64,000 bases of DNA from assembly GCF_900450705.1 (NCBI RefSeq), contig NZ_UGHK01000003.1, forward strand, positions 109,127-173,126, read 5' to 3'. The position numbers were made by a program, and so were the translations under genes. Position 1 is the first letter of the stretch, and each line of letters starts with the position of its first letter. Of the stretch, positions 49,984 through 58,384 are shown piece by piece. A model generated the notes under the pieces. It saw only the letters and a list, made by a program, of their open reading frames with translations. It was not told where the DNA came from and did no database searches. This stretch comes from Avibacterium paragallinarum (GTDB lineage: Bacteria > Pseudomonadota > Gammaproteobacteria > Enterobacterales > Pasteurellaceae).

Positions 49984-50182
49984 TTTTATCCTTTAATTAC
50001 TCACAGAAGTTTCATTATTCTAGAAATTGGAAATATCTCTGTCAATTAGCAATCTTTTGTCTTTAAAAGAAAAAATCTTTATTTGACAAAGATCACGAAT
50101 TTAAAGGAAACCGTTTGCTTTTAACCAACGCATTTGTAGAATAAAGTTAATTCTCCAGTTTTTATGGTTGTTGGGAACGCAA

Positions 50183-51753
50183 ATGGATATGACGACACAA
50201 ATTCAATCAAGGGCAGAGGAGTTAGGCATTCAGTTTTCCCATTATGATATTGAGGGGCGGTTGATTTATGCTAACCCTGATAGTTTGGCGTATTTTACTG
50301 AGCTACTCAGCCAAACGCCTTATCAAAATGCACATCATCGGGATAATCAGAATAACCATCAGAATAAAAGTGCGGTGCGATTTGATGACGTTTTTTTAGC
50401 GCAGGAAAATGAGCCGATAAGCTATCCTGTTGAACGTTTAAATTTGCCAAGTCCGTCCCAAGCCATAAAATACGCCGTATTATTGAATGAACAACATCAA
50501 CCTTTAGCCTCAATTTCGCTTTCTGAACCTTATCTTTCGCTTCCTTCTCTTCCTTTTGGTTATTATCTTTTACAGCTCACCACTGCCGATAAAACTTACC
50601 ACGTTCGCTTACTGGTTAGCCCAAAAACGGCGTATCAAGCTGAAATTTTGCAACAGCAAAAAGTGTGGGGCTTGAATGTGCAACTTTATAGTTTGCGGTC
50701 GGATCGAAATTGGGGAATTGGGGATTTTGCCGATCTCGCCTATTTGGTGGAACAGGGCGTGATTTATGGAGCAGAATTTATTGGTATTAACCCGTTACAC
50801 GCAATGTATTCTGCCGTGCCGGAATGGGCAAGTCCTTACAGTGCCAATTCAAGGCGTTACCTAAATTGGCTGTACTTAGCCATTGACGAGCTGCCTGAAT
50901 ATAAATTGTGTAAATCCGTGCAAAATTGGCTGAAGCAAGCGGAGGTTCAAGAGAAAATTTCGGCTTTACGCCAAAATGAGCAAGTAAATTATGCAGAAAT
51001 TCTGCCCTTAAAATTGACCGCACTTGAAAAATTATATGCCTATTTTCAGCGTAGCCGTGCGGCGAAAATGCAAGCTCGGCAGAAAGCTTTTAAGGATTTT
51101 GTGCAACAGCAAGGTAAGGGCTTGTTATACCAAGGTTTATTTGAAGTTTTAGATCAGCAAGCCACACATCAACACAAGGAAGACGAACAGCATATTGGTT
51201 GGCTCGGTTGGCAAAAATATCAACAACTTAATGATACACAAAGGGATAAATTAGTTCGTCAGCATAAAGAAAATGTGATGTTTTATTGTTGGCTACAATG
51301 GCTCACCCACGAACAGCTTAATGGCGTGCAAAAATTATGTCGTCATAAAGGAATGTCGCTAGGCATTTATGGCGATTTAGCGGTGAGCAGTTCAAGAGGC
51401 AGTGCCGATGTGTGGGCAGATCCTGATTTATATTGCATTCAGGCTTCTGTCGGCGCACCGCCTGATCCTTTAGGGCCTGTGGGACAAAATTGGAATATTC
51501 CGCCTTATAATCCGACTGAGTTGAAAGCTCGAGGTTTCCAACCGTTTATTGAATTATTGCGTGCCAATATGCAACATTTTGGCGTGTTGCGTATCGATCA
51601 TATTATGGGGCTGTTCCGTTTATGGCTTATTCCGCCAGAAAAAACCGCAGCCGATGGACTTTATGTGCATTATCCTTTCGCTGAATTAATGGCGATTTTA
51701 GCCATTGAAAGCCAACGAAATCAATGCCTTGTCGTGGGTGAGGATTTAGGCAC
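50183..51753 (+). pseudogene. malQ: 4-alpha-glucanotransferase (amylomaltase), cut by a Mu-like prophage
   Basis: Amylomaltase transfers glucan chains between maltodextrins. About 524 codons remain of the usual 690 or so: VWGLNVQLYSLRSDRNWGIGDFADL, the nucleophile-region stretch GIYGDLAVSSSRGSADVWADPDLY, FGVLRIDHIMGLFRLWLIP and VVGEDLGT. After GEDLGT the sequence becomes the prophage end, and the frame stops 22 bases later. The third catalytic Asp and the C-terminal barrel strands are missing, so the enzyme is inactive. The start is uncertain: ATG at 50183 or 50189, or TTG at 50168. Restoring the gene would need precise excision. Confidence 0.9.
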
Positions 51754-51763
51754 TGAGAACATC

Positions 51764-51941
51764 CACACAAAGTGAGAAATTAGGACTTATGTTGAATTAA
51801 ACGGAATTAAGTGGGTCAGAAGTCTTATAGAATAAGGGGTTGAGAGAGGTCAGCCCCCTTTTTTTATGGGTAAAAGTTAGAAAAACAAAATGAGAAAAAA
51901 AGTGTAAAAAGCCGTAAAAAATACACATAAAGTGAGAAAAT
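51764..51941 (+). promoter_or_regulatory. Left-end transposase binding sites of the Mu-like prophage
   Basis: Three related copies of ACAAAGTGAGAAA occur near the left end: 51764-51779 (CACACAAAGTGAGAAA), 51884-51898 (AACAAAATGAGAAAA) and 51923-51939 (ACACATAAAGTGAGAAA). Their number and spread are like the L1-L3 sites of Mu A. Confidence 0.65.
51835..51866 (+). terminator. Terminator inside the prophage left end
   Basis: GGGGTTGA and TCAGCCCC pair and are followed by TTTTTTTAT. It would stop malQ-side transcription from entering the prophage. Confidence 0.8.
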
Positions 51942-52004
51942 TTAACGGCGATTTAAATAGCGTTTAAATGGTTTTAAAATATGGCATCGTTACTTGCTTG
52001 TTTA

Positions 52005-52523
52005 TCAAGATCCATTTGCAACCATTGCGATGTTTTCATCCTTGTCATCATCGCTGGCACTACTAGTTACACAGCCTAGCATTGTGTAAGAAAGCGTTAA
52101 AATAGCTTCCCTTCCTCTATCATCCGTTTGCCGATAATTTCGTATCACGGTCATCTCTTCCACTTTTAACGGCACGCCATCAAGCACGAGGTTATCTTTT
52201 GGCTTTTGCCTTTCTATGGCTTGTTGTAAGGCTTGTAAAGCCTGTTCTACGGTAAGTTGATTAGATATATTTGCTGGTTCAGCTTTTATAACTTCTTCTT
52301 TATTCCCAGTTAATAGATAAGTTGGGGTAGTTTTTAGTATCTCGGCTAATTTAATTAGAACACCTGCCTGAGGTTCCCTTTCATTTTTTTCCCATAATGT
52401 TAAGGTTGTTAAAGATATACCTCCAAGCATATCGCAAACAACATTTCTGCTTAATCCTAATGCTTCCCTGCACTCTTTAATACGAGTTCCTATATTGAAT
52501 TCATTTTTAAACTTAGGTTTCAT
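52005..52523 (-). CDS. XRE-family phage repressor
   Basis: A 172-residue protein with an N-terminal Cro/C1-type helix-turn-helix (FNIGTRIKECREALGLSRNVVCDMLGGISLTTLTLWEKNEREP, about residues 8-52) and a tail without an S24 peptidase signature. It stands where Mu has its c repressor and is divergent from ner, so it probably keeps lysogeny. It is a different repressor type from that of the remnant at 4061, implying different immunity. Without the self-cleavage domain, induction would not follow the LexA route. Confidence 0.78.
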   Translation of the reverse strand: MKPKFKNEFNIGTRIKECREALGLSRNVVCDMLGGISLTTLTLWEKNEREPQAGVLIKLAEILKTTPTYLLTGNKEEVIKAEPANISNQLTVEQALQALQQAIERQKPKDNLVLDGVPLKVEEMTVIRNYRQTDDRGREAILTLSYTMLGCVTSSASDDDKDENIAMVANGS

Positions 52524-52697
52524 TACTTTAAAAAATCCAAATAGACCACTTTAAAGTTTTAAAGTATAAGAAAATCAATCACATAACTCTTTTGTGTTTA
52601 TTTTTTGTCAAAAATAACTTTAAAAAGCTCTTTTTAAACTTTACTTAAACATTAAAGTGTAATATTATTTACTTAGTTAAACAAAAGAGGTTATCTA
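52524..52697. promoter_or_regulatory. Divergent operator/promoter region of the second prophage
   Basis: The sequence ACTTTAAAGT (52548-52557), a perfect palindrome, is followed at once by TTTTAAAGT. Half-sites ACTTTAA occur at 52525 and 52617, with related copies near 52637 and 52651. These probably bind the XRE repressor and/or Ner. Confidence 0.55.
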
Positions 52698-52961
52698 ATG
52701 AATACATTAAATAATGATAAAAAAACAGCGAATGATTGGCATAGAGCCGATATCATCGCTGCTCTTCACAAAACGGGTTGGTCATTAAGACAACTCTCTT
52801 TAAAACACGGTTATAGCCAAGGAAGCACATTAAAGAATGCTTTAGATCGACCTTGGCTTAAAGGTGAACGTATTATTGCTGAAGCCATTGGTATTCCCGC
52901 AGAGGAAATTTGGGCTGCACGTTACGCTCACCGTAACAATAAAAAATTTGCAGATAGATAG
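52698..52961 (+). CDS. ner: Ner-like DNA-binding regulator
   Basis: An 87-residue Mu Ner / Nlp family protein: DWHRADIIAALHKTGWSLRQLSLKHGYSQGSTLKNAL (about residues 13-49) holds the helix-turn-helix, followed by GERIIAEAIGIPAEEIWAARY. In Mu it shuts down early and repressor transcription. AGAGG precedes the start, and transposase A follows after 15 bases. Confidence 0.9.
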   Translation: MNTLNNDKKTANDWHRADIIAALHKTGWSLRQLSLKHGYSQGSTLKNALDRPWLKGERIIAEAIGIPAEEIWAARYAHRNNKKFADR

Positions 52962-52976
52962 TTTAAAGGTGAATGT

Positions 52977-54989
52977 ATGGTAAAGGCACACTTAAAAATA
53001 CACTATTCTGCAAAAGAATTACTAGATCTAAGTTTAAACTGTTTACCTAATAGTGTGCAAGGTATTTTATATCAAGCTAAAAAGAATGAATGGAAAGGCA
53101 GAAAAAGATCAGGTCAAGGCGGAGGAATAGAATTTGAACTTTCCTCTCTTCCAGTAGATGTCCAAGCCGAAATTTTACTTAAAAACACCACCTTACCAGA
53201 ACCAAGTGCGGTGAAAAAACAGGCTGAAAAGCAAATGACCGAAAGTGCTTGGAATGTCCTCGCTTCGGCTACTAATGAACAAGAACGCCGTGCTGAACGT
53301 CGTTTTAATGCGGTGATGAAGCTCAAGGGGTTGTTGGATATGCGCCTTAAATTAATGGACGCCATGGATCGGGTGGTTGAGCATTTTGCGGGGCAAGAAG
53401 GTGAAGCGGTGAGCCGTGGAAGTCTGAAGCGTTGGTGGTACAAAGTGAAAAATCACCCACAAAGCAACTGGTTGCCGTTGTTGTTAGATAGAGTTGAGCG
53501 CGACACCACAAGCCGCTATGCCAAGATTGACGAGCTTGCGTGGCAATTCTTTTTGGGGGAATACTGTCGTCAATCGCAACCTAACTTTGCCATTTGTTAT
53601 GAAGAACTGATGTATGCAGCGGAGGAAAACGGCTGGGCAGTGCCAAGTCTTAACACCTTAAAACGCAAATTTAACCGAGAGCTGACGCCCGCCCAAATTG
53701 CCCTTATGCGGGGCGGTGATCACGCCCTGCGTGAGTTGGTTAAACCGCAACGCCGTAGCGTCGCCCACCTTGAAGCTCTTGAGATTATCAATGGCGATGG
53801 CTATCAGCATAACGTGTTTGTGGATTGGTATGAGGACGGCAGCCGCCCTATCCGCCCGAAAACCTGGTTTTGGCAAGATGTTCGCACCCGTCGCATTTTG
53901 GCGTACTGCGTGGACGACAGCGAAAACGGCGATCAAATCCGTCAAGCCACCCTGCGATTAATCAAACAATATGGCATCCCAAAGAAAATTTTAATGGATA
54001 ACACCCGAGCCGCCTCTGATTTGCAAACCTCCACCCAAACCAAACGAGGTAAGCGGAATAAAGCCATTGTGGTTGATGGGTTGTTTGAACGCCTTGGTAT
54101 CCAAGTGATCCGAACCCTTGTATTTAAAGGGCGAGGCAATGGACGAGCCAAGCCGATTGAGCGTGCGTTTAGACGTGATGGATTGCCCGCTTACATTGAC
54201 CGAAACCGCCGTTGCGAAGGCTTTTTTACGGGGGATAGCCCAACGGAAAAACCCGAAAACTACCAATACAAAAAAGGCTTAGATAAAGCGACATTTTTAC
54301 AAATTGTTGAAGAGGGTGTGCGTAAGTGGAACGCCAAGAAAGGACGCCAAAGTGAGCTAGGGCAAGGCATTTACAGTGCCGATGAGTTATGGGCAAGGGA
54401 TTATGCCCAAGTTGAAGTGATAAAACCTACCGATGAGCAGTTACGCCAATTAATGATGTTAGGCGAAAGCACCAAAGTGGACAAATACGGCTGTTTTACC
54501 CTCAAAGCAGGCTACCGCCTAGACGGCGAGAAAAACACCTACTATGCCGAAGCCTTACAGGGCGGGCAATACCCTTATGTGGTGGTGCGGTTTGATCCCG
54601 ATGACTTACACGGCACGGTGTATGTGTATGACTTAAATGGCGTGTATTTGTGTGATGCGATATGTGATAAGCCACTTGCCTTTGACAGCATGAAAGGGGC
54701 GGCAATGCAACGTCGCTTAGAGGCACAAGAAGCACGCCAAACCAAAAAGCAAGTACAAACCCTAGAGAAAATGGACAAACACCAACACGAACAATACCGC
54801 AAGCATTTTGACGACGTACCAGAGGCGGAGTTAGTTGAGCCGAAGAAAGTCAAGCGACTAGCAATGTTCGAGGGGAATTTACAACGCAAAGTCGAAGAAA
54901 TGGATTGGGTGGTGGATGACGATCCCCCTACCGAAAACGGATTTGCCAAAGGTGTAGCGAAGTTTAAACAGTTATTAAATGATGATTAA
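52977..54989 (+). CDS. Mu-like transposase A
   Basis: A 670-residue DDE transposase that binds the phage ends and carries out replicative transposition. The N-terminal winged helix is IHYSAKELLDL ... GGGIEFELSSLP; further end-binding domains follow. The catalytic residues are visible as Asp in IINGDGYQHN (about 274), Asp in ILMDNTRAAS (about 340) and Glu in AKPIERAFRRDG (about 395). The C-terminal region (last 80 residues, charged) should contact the B ATPase. Intact. Confidence 0.95.
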   Translation: MVKAHLKIHYSAKELLDLSLNCLPNSVQGILYQAKKNEWKGRKRSGQGGGIEFELSSLPVDVQAEILLKNTTLPEPSAVKKQAEKQMTESAWNVLASATNEQERRAERRFNAVMKLKGLLDMRLKLMDAMDRVVEHFAGQEGEAVSRGSLKRWWYKVKNHPQSNWLPLLLDRVERDTTSRYAKIDELAWQFFLGEYCRQSQPNFAICYEELMYAAEENGWAVPSLNTLKRKFNRELTPAQIALMRGGDHALRELVKPQRRSVAHLEALEIINGDGYQHNVFVDWYEDGSRPIRPKTWFWQDVRTRRILAYCVDDSENGDQIRQATLRLIKQYGIPKKILMDNTRAASDLQTSTQTKRGKRNKAIVVDGLFERLGIQVIRTLVFKGRGNGRAKPIERAFRRDGLPAYIDRNRRCEGFFTGDSPTEKPENYQYKKGLDKATFLQIVEEGVRKWNAKKGRQSELGQGIYSADELWARDYAQVEVIKPTDEQLRQLMMLGESTKVDKYGCFTLKAGYRLDGEKNTYYAEALQGGQYPYVVVRFDPDDLHGTVYVYDLNGVYLCDAICDKPLAFDSMKGAAMQRRLEAQEARQTKKQVQTLEKMDKHQHEQYRKHFDDVPEAELVEPKKVKRLAMFEGNLQRKVEEMDWVVDDDPPTENGFAKGVAKFKQLLNDD

Positions 54990-55003
54990 AGCAACAGGAG
55001 AAA

Positions 55004-55306
55004 GTGATGAAACAACGAAATCTACAACGTAAAAAGAGCCTAAAGGTCGCAAACGTACTCAAAGCCCTTGAACGTGAAAATACAGAACAACTCAATCAAG
55101 CAAAAGAAAACGAGGAAGTTGTCGCTCAACTTGAAAGGCAAGCCTTGAGTAGCGTTGCAAGAAAGTGGGAATTGACTGAACAATTTCTTGCCGATACGAC
55201 ACTTCCCCGCTCTTTGCAAGTCGCGTTGAAAGACTATCAAGCCGCGTTAAGTATCGCCATTTCGCGAAGAGTAAAAGTAAATAGACGTCTTTTGGGGGTA
55301 TTTTGA
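55004..55306 (+). CDS. Hypothetical early phage protein
   Basis: A 100-residue mostly helical, charged protein (LKALERENTEQLNQAKENEEVVAQLERQA looks like a coiled coil). AGGAG sits at the right distance before the start, and the gene lies 14 bases after A and reads with the operon. Not recognised. A 148-codon frame on the other strand overlaps it (55092-55538), so one of the two is probably spurious; strand and ribosome-binding site favour this one. Confidence 0.5.
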   Translation: MMKQRNLQRKKSLKVANVLKALERENTEQLNQAKENEEVVAQLERQALSSVARKWELTEQFLADTTLPRSLQVALKDYQAALSIAISRRVKVNRRLLGVF

Positions 55307-55538
55307 AATGACGGCTAAACCAGTAAACCAAGTTGACTTGATGTTCTTCACTCTTTGCATAGGTAAATTCTTCAACGTAAGGCAAAAAACGCTGTTCAAT
55401 AAGAGTGTAACGGGAAAAGTTAATTTTATGCAAGATGAAATTTAAACGTTTTTTAACTGATTTAGGAATGCCTTTAAACACTGTTCTTTGATGTTTTTGG
55501 GCAAATTTAATAATAACACGATCCATAAGCTGATCCAC
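55092..55538 (-). CDS. Possible antisense gene between A and B (doubtful)
   Basis: A 148-codon open frame against the direction of the early operon, starting GTG (or ATG four codons later). The predicted protein is basic and shows a believable mix (RTVFKGIPKSVKKRLNF, FLPYVEEFTYAKSEE, KWRYLTRLDSLSTRL). No family is recognised. The stretch 55307-55538 has no good plus-strand gene (only a 45-codon frame at 55308), which is the main reason to list this. It could be a later-acquired cargo gene or chance. Confidence 0.25.
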   Translation of the reverse strand: MDQLMDRVIIKFAQKHQRTVFKGIPKSVKKRLNFILHKINFSRYTLIEQRFLPYVEEFTYAKSEEHQVNLVYWFSRHFKIPPKDVYLLLLFAKWRYLTRLDSLSTRLAKSGEVSYRQEIVQSIPTFLQRYSRLAFQVERQLPRFLLLD

Positions 55539-55558
55539 TAGAACAAGGGAATGACATT

Positions 55559-56479
55559 ATGACATTAATTGAACAAATCAAGCAAATTATTGAAAGCGGT
55601 GAAATTAACCGTATGCAACTTGCAAAAGAAATTGGGGTAACGCCACCTGTTATCTCAAGTTATCTCAATGGTAAATATACAGGGGATAATGACAAAATCA
55701 CCCAATCGCTAGAAAGTTGGCTAGAACAGCGTGAAATAAAACGCAGTCAATTTATGACCGCACCTGAGTTTATTAAAACCCCAACCGCCGAGCTTATTCA
55801 CACCATTATTAGTTATGCTCATGCGTTAGGCTGTATTACCACTGTGTTTGGAATGAGTGGTGCAGGTAAAACAGTCGCCGCACGGGAGTATCAAAAACGC
55901 CACCGTAATGTGTGGCTGGTTACCGCCCACCCAAGCCGTGCCAGCCTTGCGGAAATGCTTTATGAAATCGCTCTTGAATTGGGCGTGGGCGAACCGCCAA
56001 AACGCAAGGCAGCCCTTGCACGCTTAATTGAAAGCCGAATGAAAGGCACAAAAGGCTTGCTGATTGTTGATGAGGCGGATCACCTCTCTTATGAAACGCT
56101 GGAAGAGTTACGTCTTATTCAGGAAGCCTGCGATGTAGGAATGACTTTAATTGGGAATGACAAGGTTTACACCCGTATGCGTGGTGGCATTAACCAAAGC
56201 CACGATTTTGCCCGCCTTTGGTCGCGTAGTGCGAAAAACGAAAGCATTCAGCATTGCAAAAAAGAAGACATTGTCGCCATTGCCAATGCGTGGCAACTGG
56301 ATACCACAGATAAAAAACTGATCAGCTTATTAGCAGAAACAGGCAAGCGAGGTGGTGGCTTACGCATTTTAACCCAAGTGCTACGCCTTGCGTGGTTTAG
56401 TGCCAACGGCGACAACAAACGCCTTGATTATGACTACATTTTAGCGGCGAAAAATGAATTGCAAGGGGGAACGGTATGA
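55559..56479 (+). CDS. Mu B-like transposition target-selection ATPase
   Basis: A 306-residue AAA+ ATPase. An N-terminal helix-turn-helix (RMQLAKEIGVTPPVISSYLNGKY, about residues 18-40) is followed by Walker A FGMSGAGKT (about 97-105), Walker B LLIVDEADH (about 165-173) and a C-terminal helical domain. Mu B coats target DNA, stimulates A and protects prophage DNA from self-insertion. It overlaps the next gene by four bases. Confidence 0.93.
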   Translation: MTLIEQIKQIIESGEINRMQLAKEIGVTPPVISSYLNGKYTGDNDKITQSLESWLEQREIKRSQFMTAPEFIKTPTAELIHTIISYAHALGCITTVFGMSGAGKTVAAREYQKRHRNVWLVTAHPSRASLAEMLYEIALELGVGEPPKRKAALARLIESRMKGTKGLLIVDEADHLSYETLEELRLIQEACDVGMTLIGNDKVYTRMRGGINQSHDFARLWSRSAKNESIQHCKKEDIVAIANAWQLDTTDKKLISLLAETGKRGGGLRILTQVLRLAWFSANGDNKRLDYDYILAAKNELQGGTV

Positions 56480-56781
56480 AACGCACCACATTAACCCACC
56501 CAAACCCTGTTTTACGAGGCAATAACGAGATGGTGTTGAACTACCTAAGCCAAGTGCAAAAGTGCATTAGAAAGCTGGAAGAAATGGGCTTGCACGTGAT
56601 TAATGTGCATTTTGAACATATCAAACCAAAAGTGCGGGTGCAACCCAACCATAACACCAAAGAACTAGAAAAAACCGCTCAAGCGATGCGGTATATCCTC
56701 GGCAATGATGGACAACGCTTTGACGAGTGGCAAATGATAGTGGAAGGCATTAAGGTGGTTTGGAGGAGTTATGCCAACTAG
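56476..56781 (+). CDS. Hypothetical early phage protein
   Basis: A 101-residue protein, ATGA-overlapping with the B gene. Contains VLNYLSQVQKCIRKLEEMGLHVINVHFEHIKPKVRVQP, then an acidic-aromatic tail. Not recognised. Position among the early genes of a Mu-like phage is the only clue. Confidence 0.7.
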   Translation: MKRTTLTHPNPVLRGNNEMVLNYLSQVQKCIRKLEEMGLHVINVHFEHIKPKVRVQPNHNTKELEKTAQAMRYILGNDGQRFDEWQMIVEGIKVVWRSYAN

Positions 56782-57004
56782 AAAGTGCGGCGAACGGGGG
56801 AAAGCAAAATGCCATACCGTTTATGCAATCTATAAAGGCGAAATCAATATCGCTGATGGCACAGCCGCAGAGCTAGCAAGACGATTAAACAAAAGCCAAG
56901 GTTATATCCGTATGCTAGCCAGTAGCAGAATACATAAGTTAGCAGAACAAAATCCAAACCGCTTAATGGCAATCAAAATCGGTTATACCACCGATGAACT
57001 ATAA
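56771..57004 (+). CDS. Hypothetical early phage protein with a helix-turn-helix-like segment
   Basis: A 77-residue protein overlapping its upstream neighbour by 11 bases. GTAAELARRLNKSQGYIRMLASS (about residues 30-52) resembles a helix-turn-helix, after a Cys-containing basic start. Not otherwise recognised. Confidence 0.65.
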   Translation: MPTRKCGERGKAKCHTVYAIYKGEINIADGTAAELARRLNKSQGYIRMLASSRIHKLAEQNPNRLMAIKIGYTTDEL

Positions 57005-57014
57005 GGAGAAAAAA

Positions 57015-57215
57015 ATGAAAAAACTCACCCTAATTTGCACCGCACTTTTATTGGCAGGGTGTGATGGACAAACCCGTGCCAAGTTTACCGACGTGCGAAT
57101 TGCGGAAATTTGCAAAGGTGGCGTGGTGTATTTAGTTGTTAATAATGGCGGCATCACCCCAAAAATCAACGCCAATTATGACGTTTATACCTGTAATCAA
57201 TCAGCTAACCCATAG
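57015..57215 (+). CDS. Small phage-encoded lipoprotein
   Basis: A 66-residue protein: MKKLTLICTALLLAGCDGQ is a lipoprotein signal with Cys16 in LLAGC. Asp at the position after Cys would keep it in the inner membrane if E. coli rules hold. The mature part is 51 residues and has two more cysteines (EICKGG, VYTCNQS). AAGGAG before the ATG decides the start over an upstream in-frame ATG at 56994. An early phage lipoprotein may act in superinfection exclusion, but that is inference. Confidence 0.75.
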   Translation: MKKLTLICTALLLAGCDGQTRAKFTDVRIAEICKGGVVYLVVNNGGITPKINANYDVYTCNQSANP

Positions 57216-57224
57216 GAGAAAACA

Positions 57225-57731
57225 ATGAGTAAAACCAAACTAAAAAGCGACACCATCCGCTATCAAACCCGAGAAGAAGTGGAGATTGCGATTAAAGATA
57301 TTGGCGATTTGCAACGTGAGTTACAACGCCTTGCGACCCACCAAAATGACGAACTGGCAGCGATTACCGAAAAATATGCCCCAAAAATCACCGCTCTTCA
57401 GGAGCAAATGAAGCCTTTACAAAAAGCTATCGAAGTGTGGTGTGAAGCCAACCGTGCGGAGCTGACACAAAACGGTAAAACGAAAACGGGCAGCTTTAAC
57501 ACGGGCGAAGTGCAATGGCGACAACGTCCACCGAGTGTATCAATCCGCAAAGCGGACGAAGTGTTGGCAAGATTGCGTGCGTTAGGATTAACTCAGTTTA
57601 TCCGCACCAAAGAAGAGCCAAACAAAGAAGCGATGCTCGCAGAGCCAAATATCGCATCAACGGTCACGGGCATTACGATTAAAACTGCCGTGGAAGATTT
57701 TGTGATCAAACCGTTTGAACAGGAGGTGTAA
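57225..57731 (+). CDS. gam: Mu Gam-like host-nuclease inhibitor
   Basis: A 168-residue homologue of Mu Gam, which binds double-strand DNA ends (Ku-like) and blocks RecBCD-type exonucleases. The long coiled coil (EVEIAIKDIGDLQRELQRLATHQNDEL ... EQMKPLQKAIEVWCEANRAELT) is followed by the core GSFNTGEVQWRQRPPSVSIRK. The host recB and recD genes are in the same window. The short gene at 57732 starts right after its stop. Confidence 0.92.
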   Translation: MSKTKLKSDTIRYQTREEVEIAIKDIGDLQRELQRLATHQNDELAAITEKYAPKITALQEQMKPLQKAIEVWCEANRAELTQNGKTKTGSFNTGEVQWRQRPPSVSIRKADEVLARLRALGLTQFIRTKEEPNKEAMLAEPNIASTVTGITIKTAVEDFVIKPFEQEV

Positions 57732-57806
57732 ATGGGTGATGTGATTATTGTGCTGGGCTATTTTGCCTTAATGGGTTGGATTATGTGGCTATTTACAAAG
57801 AGTTAA
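57732..57806 (+). CDS. 24-residue membrane microprotein
   Basis: ATG follows the strong site AGGAGGTG and begins at the base after the gam stop codon. The product MGDVIIVLGYFALMGWIMWLFTKS is a single transmembrane helix with a basic end. Too short for family assignment. The strong ribosome-binding site and operon position argue that it is made. Confidence 0.6.
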   Translation: MGDVIIVLGYFALMGWIMWLFTKS

Positions 57807-57885
57807 AACCCTTTTCAACGCTCTTTAAACCTGATTTAAGGGGCGTTTATAAAGTGTTTTAAATCAAAAAATAGGAGCAATGACA

Positions 57886-58059
57886 ATGAATTATCACGCT
57901 GAAATAGACGTTAAATTGACTTTGGGTATTGAAGCTGAAACCAAAGACGATGCGATATGTTATATCGACCAACTACTGGAAGAAATCCATGAAGGCTACG
58001 CTATTGGTCTGAAGTATCGAATTAATTTTGTCAATGAGGAAGGCGAAGATGAAGAATAA
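57886..58059 (+). CDS. Hypothetical early phage protein (acidic, 57 residues)
   Basis: Starts at the ATG eight bases after AGGAG. MNYHAEIDVKLTLGIEAETKDDA and the end NEEGEDEE give a small acidic protein. It shares a pattern (beta start, then EAE..E/D helix) with its neighbour at 58049, with which it overlaps by 11 bases; the two may be paralogues. Confidence 0.65.
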   Translation: MNYHAEIDVKLTLGIEAETKDDAICYIDQLLEEIHEGYAIGLKYRINFVNEEGEDEE

Positions 58060-58216
58060 ATACCTTGTCAGAGTTTATGGAATGGTTGAAATCACCGTAG
58101 AAGCCGAAAGCATTGAGCAGGCGGCGGAAAAATGTGATTTAAACACCTTAGACCTGAATAAATTGCCTCATCAGATTACGGAAATTGACGAGGTTGTGGA
58201 GGTTGAAGAGCTATGA
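58049..58216 (+). CDS. Hypothetical early phage protein (55 residues)
   Basis: MKNKYLVRVYGMVEITVEAES starts a small acidic protein ending EVVEVEEL. AGGAAGG in the end of the previous gene is the likely ribosome-binding site. It resembles phage small proteins with the beta-strand then EAESIEQAAEK pattern. Function unknown. Overlaps the next gene by four bases. Confidence 0.65.
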   Translation: MKNKYLVRVYGMVEITVEAESIEQAAEKCDLNTLDLNKLPHQITEIDEVVEVEEL

Positions 58217-58383
58217 CAACGCAAAAGCAAAGTGAACTTGCACTCAAGCTGGATATGATGATCGGACAGCTTCAACAAGCAGTCAGAGCGATTAATACGG
58301 GCAACTATATTGCGGCGGGGGTGTATCTGGAGCTGGTGCAAAATCAGTTGCCCAAAGCGAGATGGCAAGTAGTGAGGGGATAA
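58213..58383 (+). CDS. Hypothetical early phage protein (56 residues)
   Basis: ATGA overlap with the gene before. The product MTTQKQSELALKLDMMIGQL... is helical, ending RWQVVRG. Not recognised. Start and operon packing support it as real. Confidence 0.6.
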   Translation: MTTQKQSELALKLDMMIGQLQQAVRAINTGNYIAAGVYLELVQNQLPKARWQVVRG

Positions 58384-58384
58384 A

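Noticed and set aside
50090..50115. Operator-like AAACCGTTT before malQ
   Set aside because: A short, imperfect LacI-family-like palindrome with only one copy; not enough to call a site.
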